Made by a program: the position numbers and the translations under genes. The notes under the pieces were generated by a model. That model worked only from the letters and a program-made list of their open reading frames with translations. It did not search any database and was not told the origin of the DNA. Source: Thiocapsa bogorovii (lineage in GTDB: Bacteria; Pseudomonadota; Gammaproteobacteria; Chromatiales; Chromatiaceae). Taken from it: a stretch of 64,000 nucleotides of DNA. The first letter of the stretch is position 1. Each line of letters starts with the position of its first letter. Positions 57,424 to 64,000 of the stretch are shown here, in pieces. The DNA lies in NCBI RefSeq assembly GCF_021228795.1, contig NZ_CP089309.1, forward strand, positions 3,410,001 through 3,474,000, in the 5' to 3' direction.

Positions 57424-57867
57424 TTGAACGTGACGTACGACCAGGATCTTGTGCGTTGGGCTCGCGAGACCGCCGAGTTGATTCGGAAAGGGTCTTGGCA
57501 GGCGGTGGATGTCGAGCATCTTGCAGAGGAGCTGGAGGATTTGAGCAAGAGCGAAAGAAGGGCCATTGCGAGCCAGCTCGTGCGCCTGCTGTTGCACCTC
57601 CTGAAATGGCAGTATCAATCCGAAAGACGCTCCGATAGCTGGATCGATTCGATCACCGATGCCCGGCTCCAGATCGAGCTCGCTATCCAAGACAGTCCGA
57701 GTCTGCGCTCCTACCCGACCCTCGTGCTCGCCCAAAGCTATCAGCGCGCGAGACGCAGCGCGGCGATGCAGACCGGTCGGCCGCTCGCGACCTTCCCCGA
57801 GACCTGTCCCTACGGGCTGGATCAGGTGCTCGACGATGCTTTTCTGCCCGAGTCCTCGATGTCTTGA
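57424..57867 (+). CDS. DUF29 family protein
   Basis: 147 residues with the DUF29 pattern: YDQDLVRWARETAELIRKG at the start, VEHLAEELEDLSKSERRAIA, LLLHLLKWQYQSERRS and a C-terminal FPETCPYGLDQVLDDAFLP. DUF29 proteins are common in cyanobacteria and Chromatiaceae, often in many copies; their role is unknown. It lies 54 bases after the RND gene. Confidence 0.88.
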   Translation: MNVTYDQDLVRWARETAELIRKGSWQAVDVEHLAEELEDLSKSERRAIASQLVRLLLHLLKWQYQSERRSDSWIDSITDARLQIELAIQDSPSLRSYPTLVLAQSYQRARRSAAMQTGRPLATFPETCPYGLDQVLDDAFLPESSMS

Positions 57868-57880
57868 AGATGCAAGGCCG

Positions 57881-57958
57881 GTAGGGTGGACGAGCGAGAG
57901 CGAAGTCCACCGAACCGGGTGCCGGCGCTGGTAGACTGCGCTCGGCTTGTCCACCCGA
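57881..57958. repeat. Dispersed repeat, GGTGGAC family, copy 3
   Basis: About 78 bases: GTAGGGTGGACGAGCGAGAG at one end and CGGCTTGTCCACCC at the other, so the ends are themselves roughly inverted. It is the reverse complement of the 24876 copy. It starts 13 bases after the DUF29 gene. Confidence 0.62.
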
Positions 57959-58040
57959 CGCCACTCATTTTCGGGTGAGTTCGAGGTTTGGTGTATCCAC
58001 AGCCCTTAGCGGGGCGCGGTTCAAAATGATCTTTTTTCTC

Positions 58041-58123
58041 TTAAACCGCGCCGACGCCAACGCTCATCACGTCTGCCGACGCCGATCCCATCCAAAAACA
58101 CCGCATGCTGCGCTGGGCGCGGT

Positions 58124-58127
<4 letters not shown>
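58041..58127. repeat. 87-bp repeat, unit E (type I, inverted)
   Basis: 87 bases with a 12-bp terminal inverted repeat TTAAACCGCGCC / GGCGCGGTTTAA. The reverse complement carries the type I core GTTTTTGGATGGGATCGG. The TAA stop of ruvB (58124-58126) lies inside its right end. A partial end (GCGCGGTTCA, 58013-58022) stands before it across an AT-rich linker, probably a decayed neighbouring unit. Confidence 0.9.
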
Positions 58128-59178
<1,051 letters not shown>

Positions 59179-59179
<1 letters not shown>

Positions 59180-60666
59180 CAGTGCGGGTGCCGATGCGTG
59201 TGATCCGGAAGCTGCCGATACTCCGAGCAGCGTCTCGGCGTCGGTACACCCTTGCCAGGGTTCAGCAACCCAGTCGGATCGAACGCGGCCTTGACCGCGT
59301 GGAACTGTCGCAGCTCTTCGGGACTGAACTGGACGCACATCTGATTGATCTTCTCGATCCCCACCCCGTGCTCGCCGGTGATGGTCCCGCCGACCTCGAC
59401 GCACAGTTCCAGGATCCGCCCGCCCAGCTCCTCGGTCCGCTCCAGCTCGCCCGGAGTGTTGGCATCGAAGAGGATCAGCGGGTGCATGTTGCCGTCCCCG
59501 GCATGAAAGACATTCGCGACCCGCAGCCCGTACTCGCGCGACATCTCGGCCGTACGTCGCAGCACCTCGGGCAGGGCGCGGCGCGGGATGGTGCCGTCCA
59601 TGCAGTAATAGTCCGGCGAGATCCGACCCACCGCCGGGAAGGCGGCCTTGCGCCCTTTCCAGAACATCAGGCGCTCGGTGTCGTCGCGCGAGGTCCGGAC
59701 CTCGGTCGCACCGCTGGTCAAGAGCAGATCGCGCACCCGCATGATCTCCTCGGAGACCTCCTGGCTCGTTCCGTCGATCTCGCAGATGAGGATCGCCGCC
59801 GCATCGGTCGGATAACCGGCATGCACGAAGTCCTCCGCCGCCTGGATCGCCGGCCCGTCCATCATCTCCAGCCCCGCCGGGATGATCCCGGCCGCGATGA
59901 TGTCGCCGACAGCTTGGCCGGCCTTCTCCACGTCGTCGTAGGCCGCGAGGATGGCCTGGGCGCGTTCCGGCACGGGCAGCAGCTTGACCGTCACCTCGAC
60001 CGTCACGCCGAGCATCCCTTCGGAGCCGATGAAGAGTGCCAAGAGGTCGTAGCCCGGCGCGTCGAGCCCGTTCGATCCCAGCTCGATCAACTCGCCCTCG
60101 ATCGTCACCAGTTTGACCGCGAGGACGTTGTGCACCGTAAGCCCGTACTTCAGGCAATGCACCCCACCCGAATTCTCCGCGACATTGCCCCCGATGGTGC
60201 AGGCGATCTGGCTCGACGGATCCGGTGCATAGTAGAGCCCGTGAGGCGCCGCGGCCTCGCTGATCGCCAGGTTGCGCACCCCCGGCTCCACCCGCGCGGT
60301 GCGCGCGACCGGGTCCAAATCGAGGATCCGGGTGAAGCGCGCCAGACTCAGCAGCACACCGTCGCCGCGCGGCAAGGCGCCGCCCGAAAGCCCCGTGCCC
60401 GCCCCCCGCGCCACCACCGGCACGTCGCGCGCGTGACAGATTCGCAGGACCCGCTGCACCTCCTCGACGGTGCGCGGCAGCACCACCAGCAGTGGCAACT
60501 GCCGATAGGCCGACAGCCCGTCGCACTCGTAGGGTTGCACCTCCTCCTGCCGCTCGAGCACCGCATCCGGCGGCAGAAAGGCCCGCAACTCAGACACGAG
60601 TCCAGCACGTGTCCAGGCGAGTTGTGGATCATCGAAGTCGATCCGGGTCGGTTGAATCAGGCTCAT
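59179..60666 (-). CDS. glcD: Glycolate oxidase subunit GlcD (FAD-linked oxidase)
   Basis: 495 residues, matching GlcD. The FAD-binding part shows [20 protein letters not shown] and [18 protein letters not shown]. The C-terminal cap shows [16 protein letters not shown] and [13 protein letters not shown]. It oxidises glycolate or another 2-hydroxy acid. The ATG at 60666 ([13 protein letters not shown]) is chosen over 60906. The stop overlaps the ruvB ATG. glcE and glcF do not follow, so partner subunits must lie elsewhere or upstream of another locus. Confidence 0.93.
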
Positions 60667-60923
60667 GATGTCGGCGCCGGGAGTTTTGAGCATGCTTGGA
60701 TCCACCGAGCGTAGGGCCTGACGGCTCCCGAGTAAACACCCGCCGGACAGGGCGGTTGAGTCTAACGACGTGCCCCGGTCAACCATCTTCAGGTCCCGCG
60801 CTCCCGCCGCCATGACCAACCGGAACGCGTGGTTGTCCGACCGACATTGAGCGGTTGTCTCGCTTGGCTGTAGAATGATCGTCTCTGGACGCATTTCGCG
60901 CCTCACTTCTTATATCCCTCTTT

Positions 60924-60999
60924 GCTGGCGTAGCTCAGTTGGTAGAGCAGCTGATTTGTAATCAGCAGGTCGTCGGTTCGAATCCGTCCGCCAGCTCCA
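60924..60999 (+). tRNA. tRNA-Thr (anticodon TGT)
   Basis: A 76-nt cloverleaf with encoded CCA: acceptor GCTGGCG/CGCCAGC, D arm GCTC...GAGC, anticodon stem GCTGA/TCAGC around TTTGTAA (anticodon TGT), and T loop TTCGAAT. The T stem GTCGG/CCGTC has one T-T mismatch. Remnants of a tyrosine integrase begin directly downstream, typical for an integration site. Confidence 0.96.
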
Positions 61000-61001
61000 T
61001 G

Positions 61002-61175
61002 TTTCAGGTGTTCCGCGGCTTTCGCCTGATCGGCAAAGTCCACCGTGACGAAAACGTGACTCTCCTTGTCGGGCAAAGCGAAAGCCCGCCTTGCGTTGTC
61101 AGGCGATAGGTGGGCATGTTTTCAGTCATCGTGATCGTGCTGTGACCCAGAAGATCCCTCACCTCGGGAGTGCCA
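61002..61175 (-). pseudogene. Remnant of a tyrosine-recombinase (integrase) gene
   Basis: The minus strand reads EVRDLLGHSTITMTENMPTY, the segment just before the catalytic tyrosine of phage-type integrases (usual form LLGHSSITMTERYAHL). The R-Y-A-H part is altered and a different frame continues the tail toward the tRNA, so it is frameshifted. No catalytic Arg or His boxes are present upstream. It lies directly after tRNA-Thr. Confidence 0.65.
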
Positions 61176-61199
61176 CTCCGGCGCTCGCCACCTGGGCCG

Positions 61200-61385
61200 T
61201 CATCGTCCACGGCCGCGGAGCTGGATTCGCGTGTGTTGACGGTGACCAGCACCGGCCCTCTGCAGCGGTATGGGCGGCGATCAGCAGATCCTTGTTGCCG
61301 ATGGGTGTGCGCGCCGGTTGCACATGGATGCGAATGCTTGCATTGGCACGGTCGTCCGCCGGGGTCGAAGGCAGTGCCCGGTACC
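61200..61385 (-). pseudogene. Remnant of a VapC-type PIN-domain toxin
   Basis: The minus strand reads ADDRANASIRIHVQPARTPI then GNKDLLIAAHTAAEG, followed after a frameshift by PVLVTVNTRE. Together these match the C-terminal half of VapC (PIG-x-DLLIAAHA, LVT-N-x-E). The break is between AAEG and PVLVT. No start, N-terminal Asp motif or antitoxin is left. Confidence 0.65.
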
Positions 61386-61518
61386 CGCAGCCTGTGCCGA
61401 ATTCCGCTTAAGCGTGGTAATTTGCACCCGGCGTCCCGGCAGTCGGCAAGGCAGTCGTCGCGGCCGATCGAAGGCGCCACATCCGCGAAGGCAAAAACAA
61501 CACGGGGGCAAGCACACC

Positions 61519-62262
61519 ATGTATCCGAACCGTTCATCCAGGCACATGTTGCTCGTCGCGTGCTCCTTGGCGCTGCTGTTCATGCCGATCGCGGGCTCGG
61601 TCGCGGCTTCGACGCAGGCGCAGGTATCGCAGAAGGTCGAGGCGGCAGCGGATGACGTTGCCCATGATCTCGAGAACGCGGTCGCGAAGATGCGTCCTGT
61701 GATCGAACGCTACGGTTATGCGGGCGTCGTCGGCGCGGTGTCGGCGGAAGGCTTCGGCATTCCGGCACCCGGACAAACCATGCTGATGGCCGGTGCGCTC
61801 GAGGCCGCCGGGGGGCATCCGCACATCGTCCTGTTGCTCTTTCTGGCTGTTGCCGCCGCGGTGGCTGGCAATAGCCTGGGTTATCTGATCGGGAGAAAAG
61901 GCGGCCGGCCCCTGTTGCGCAAGCTCAGGGTGAACGAAGAGCGGGAGCAGAAGCTGAGCGCGCTGTTCGAGCGTTTCGGCGGCGGATTCATCCTGCTTGC
62001 GCGCTTCGTCGACGGACCACGCCAACTCAATGGCATCCTTGCCGGCATGCTTGAGATGCGGTGGTGGGTGTTCACGCTCTTCAATGTCCTTGGCGCCCTA
62101 CTCTGGGTCGGTATCTGGGGTCTTGGCACCTTCTATCTGAGCGAGCACGTCCACGCCATCGACGCATTCCTACGCCGGATCAATCCATGGGCTATCGGGA
62201 TCGTCTTGACGGCTTTGCTCGCACTGGGCGTTTATCTCTTCCGCGGGCGCCGCGCGAATTGA
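61519..62262 (+). CDS. DedA-family membrane protein
   Basis: 247 residues. A signal-like N-terminus (LLVACSLALLFMPIAGSVAA) is followed by a DedA core: EGFGIPAPGQTMLMAGALEAAGG, GNSLGYLIGRKGGRPLLRK, FILLARFVDGPRQLNGILAGM and two C-terminal helices. DedA proteins are lipid flippase-like proteins affecting envelope homeostasis. The ATG at 61519 follows a GGGG site; the frame to 61270 is not coding. It sits between decayed mobile sequences but appears intact. Confidence 0.88.
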   Translation: MYPNRSSRHMLLVACSLALLFMPIAGSVAASTQAQVSQKVEAAADDVAHDLENAVAKMRPVIERYGYAGVVGAVSAEGFGIPAPGQTMLMAGALEAAGGHPHIVLLLFLAVAAAVAGNSLGYLIGRKGGRPLLRKLRVNEEREQKLSALFERFGGGFILLARFVDGPRQLNGILAGMLEMRWWVFTLFNVLGALLWVGIWGLGTFYLSEHVHAIDAFLRRINPWAIGIVLTALLALGVYLFRGRRAN

Positions 62263-62333
62263 TTCCGGACGCGCGATCGTCCGACGTATGCAGCCCGATT
62301 CAAACTGCGACGAGTGATGTGTAATGCCCGTAA

Positions 62334-62602
62334 TGCGCGGCCGAACAGTCTGACGACAACGTCGTCTGTGACCGATGCGGCATCGTCTTCGAGAAGTACT
62401 GGAAATATCAACTTCGGCTGGGCGAGTCCTCGAAGGATCGGCAGATCGCAAAACCGGCACGCATGCAGCTTTTGGCGGACTCAGGTCTGCGCCGCCTGGT
62501 TTTGCCGCCGCCGACAGACAGCGACCCGCTGACGCCTTGGCTCAAGGCTTCATTAATCGTCGTGCCGGCGATCTGGGGTCTGCGCTGTCGGGGAGCGGGG
62601 TG
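62334..62602 (+). pseudogene. Fragment of a zinc-ribbon membrane protein
   Basis: One frame reads EQSDDNVVCDRCGIVFEKYW ... LADSGLRRLVLPPPTDSDPL then TPWLKASLIVVPAIWGLRC before running into the group II intron end and a stop. CxxCGIVFEKY is the zinc-ribbon typical of small proteobacterial membrane proteins, and the following segment is hydrophobic. The upstream part is closed by a stop at 62331-62333, so start and C-terminus are both missing. Confidence 0.5.
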
Positions 62603-62661
62603 ACCTTACGGTCACCCCGCCCCCTAAGAACCGTGTGTGCGACTTTCACCGCACACGGCTC
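62587..62661 (-). ncRNA. 3' end of a group II intron (domains V and VI)
   Basis: On the minus strand 62661-62628 is a 34-nt domain V: GAGCCGTGTGCGG, GAAA tetraloop, then CGCACACACGGTTC, exactly the length and layout of bacterial group II introns. After TTAGGGGG a perfect 11-bp hairpin (62595-62620) fits domain VI, though without an obvious bulged branch-point A. The 3' splice boundary is probably near 62587 (CCCGAC). The intron is inserted antisense in the zinc-ribbon fragment. Confidence 0.75.
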
Positions 62662-62699
62662 AAGCCTTGAAAAGGCACCGTGAAGCACCCGGCGATCAA

Positions 62700-62960
62700 C
62701 GGGGTTGTGGCTGAGACGCGTCACGTCACGAGCCATGCAGGAGCCGCTACGGGTCGCCGTCCCCGCTGACGCCCGCGACGCTCGACGAAATAGTCGACCT
62801 GTTGCGGGTCTTAGGGGTTGGCGTCGCCGCGGATCTTCACATGGCGTCGAATCGGGATACTCGCCATCCGAAAGAGCGTGACCGATCCGTCCGTGAACAC
62901 TCAGTCGCCGCCGTCCCTGTGGGCATAATAGCGATCCTTGAGCCACTTACGGCCTTATTG
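62700..62960 (-). pseudogene. Remnant of a group II intron reverse transcriptase/maturase
   Basis: The minus strand reads KWLKDRYYAHRDGGD, stop, VFTDGSVTLFRMASIPIRRH then VKIRGDANP, stop, DPQQVDYFVERRG. This matches the C-terminal part of group II intron maturases (IRRH-KIRG-ANP-DP). Two in-frame stops and absence of the RT domain show that it is dead. It lies immediately upstream of domain V, the normal intron order. Confidence 0.7.
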
Positions 62961-63132
62961 GGGATGCGGTGACTTGTTCTCCGCGCCCCGAGCTGTGGAT
63001 TCGGCGCGGGGCTGACGTTCCTTTCTAATCAGGTGGTGTTTTGCGCCGGTTGACGACGGTGGTTCGGGTCTACGAAACTCAACGGCGGAGTCTACGAAGC
63101 CACCATAAGCCATTTGCAGCAACGGAGCATCC

Positions 63133-63333
63133 ATGCCGACAACCCAGGAGAATCTCGATCATTGGTCCAACTACGATTGGCAAAATATGGGTGAGGAGTG
63201 GTCGGCGCTTTGGGGTGGGTCCGACAACCTTTGGTTCGGCGCTGTTCTCCCTCGCGTTCGCGACCTCTTGCCGGTCGATGCCCTGGTCGAGATTGCTCCC
63301 GGCTATGGTCGGATCACGCAATACTTGAACCTA
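63133..63333 (+). pseudogene. Methyltransferase gene truncated by an insertion sequence
   Basis: Begins at ATG 63133 after an ACGGAGC site: MPTTQENLDHWSNYDWQNMG ... LWFGAVLPRVRDLLPVDALV then EIAPGYGRITQYLN. EIAPGYGRIT is a SAM-binding motif I with the usual N-terminal cap. The frame leaves the family right after this motif, near 63333, where IS-type sequence begins. The remaining C-terminal part may lie beyond the window. Confidence 0.65.
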
Positions 63334-64000
63334 AAAAGAGCAGTTAGCGCCCGTCGCGGAGCGTTTTCGGCCCGCGGGCGAGTACACATACCGGCGGTTC
63401 GGCGGCTACGCCGGCGCCGGTAACACCGCCGGCGGCTGCAATTGGCGGCCGTTGAGATACTTCACCAGCGCCCGCGAGAGGAGCCGGTACCAGCGTTGCA
63501 GGGGACTCAACTGCTCCGCAGTTCGGCGCAGCGTGTTGAAGAAGGCCGTGATCTCGCGGCAGGTCGCCTCCACCCACCCGGCTTCGGCATGGGGATGGCT
63601 GATGGTCAGGCGCGTCTGCCCGCCGTGACGGGTCAGTCGTGCCGGTGCGCTGAGCAGCAGCGGGCGGCTGGTGATCGCCTCGGTGTGCCGAGTCGGGTCG
63701 GCCAGGCGCACGAACAGGCTCCACCAGTTGTAGGTCAAGGCGGTGATGCGCGCCATGAAGCGGCAGCGCTTGATGTCGCGGGTGGTGAAGCCGCCCCAGC
63801 CCCAATGGTTCTTGAGCTCGTCGAAGGGATTCTCCGCGTCGGCGCGATCGCGATAGAGTTGCGCCACGCTCAGGATCTCATGGGGCAGCGAGGTCACCAG
63901 CACGGCGTACTCGTAGACGATCGTCTCGTCGGTGAGCTCGGCGAAGCTCAGGCGCAGCTGCTCGGGATCACCCTGCTCGACGACGGCCAGGTCGGCCTTG
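63331..64000 (-). mobile_element. Insertion sequence, partial (right end beyond window)
   Basis: From about 63331 (CCTAAAAAGAGCAGTTAGCG) to the window edge. It carries a transposase gene on the minus strand and interrupts the methyltransferase gene. The outer end is inferred from where methyltransferase similarity stops; no inverted repeat or target duplication can be checked since the other end is missing. Confidence 0.65.
63406..64000 (-). CDS. DDE transposase, C-terminal part
   Basis: At least 198 residues, open at the right edge, so the N-terminus is outside. VAQLYRDRADAENPFDELKN, with the catalytic Glu in a Y-R-x-R-x-x-x-E-x-x-x-x-E-L-K pattern, is followed by HWGWGGFTTRDIKRCRFMAR and ALTYNWWSLFVRLA. 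This resembles IS1380/IS4-group DDE enzymes; the exact family is uncertain. The end is proline-rich (QPPAVLPAPA). Confidence 0.8.
   Translation of the reverse strand, partial: KADLAVVEQGDPEQLRLSFAELTDETIVYEYAVLVTSLPHEILSVAQLYRDRADAENPFDELKNHWGWGGFTTRDIKRCRFMARITALTYNWWSLFVRLADPTRHTEAITSRPLLLSAPARLTRHGGQTRLTISHPHAEAGWVEATCREITAFFNTLRRTAEQLSPLQRWYRLLSRALVKYLNGRQLQPPAVLPAPA

Noticed and set aside
61004-61537. A 177-codon minus-strand open frame taken as one gene
   Set aside because: It joins pieces of a vapC remnant and an integrase remnant in unrelated order, so it is better described as two pseudogenes.

Overview
This is a GC-rich window from a phototrophic gammaproteobacterium, most likely a purple sulfur bacterium (Chromatiaceae). 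The reasons are a bacteriochlorophyll/carotenoid block (bciB, bchI-bchD-bchO, crtI-crtB), a classical menaquinone operon, and gammaproteobacterial single genes (ybiT, yhiI-rbbA-yhhJ, gloA, ruvB). The genus is not resolved here.

Layout. 1-1422: the 3' end of a ribosomal RNA operon (23S, 5S, terminator). 1562-13326, all minus: an NAD(P)-binding SDR/DUF2867 protein, an alpha/beta hydrolase, menF-menD-menB-menA-menC, then a penicillin-binding transpeptidase and its SEDS (RodA/FtsW) partner. 13529-16789: a lipoprotein hydrolase, a small membrane protein and treZ. 17250-22202: a yhiI-rbbA-yhhJ type ABC exporter operon. 22264-26984: ybiT, a cold-shock gene, gloA, a HIT protein, a methyltransferase and an orphan ParA. 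27142-29568: a secreted beta-helix protein with a seven-fold C-terminal repeat. 30125-39215: photosynthesis genes, with a TGT-N12-ACA operator in front of crtI. 39547-46582, all minus: paaK, an ACT-domain protein, a second paaK, iorB and iorA (aryl-acetyl-CoA metabolism from aromatic amino acids), plus a DUF4412-like exported protein. 46723-57867: a META-domain protein, a heme-utilisation-type PPOX protein, folP, a small lipoprotein, an unusual type IV pilin, apbE, a very long RND permease and a DUF29 protein. 58124-60666: glcD-ruvB. 60924-64000: tRNA-Thr followed by decayed mobile DNA (integrase and vapC remnants, a group II intron remnant, a gene cut by an IS).

The most unusual signal is a family of 87-88 bp intergenic repeats whose ends form an 11-14 bp inverted repeat of the type TTAAACCGCG...CGCGGTTTAA. 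There are seven units at five loci (39.2, 42.1, 44.3, 50.3 and 58.1 kb). At four of the five loci the repeat end itself supplies the stop codon of the adjacent gene (ACT protein, iorB, the small lipoprotein, ruvB). Two further short repeat families occur nearby, and a 14.6-copy GCTGGCG heptamer array lies inside the paaK/ior locus.

Limits. All family names come from motif recognition by eye, without database searches. Start codons were chosen from overlaps, Shine-Dalgarno spacing and family length. Calls for remnants rest on short stretches of similarity.
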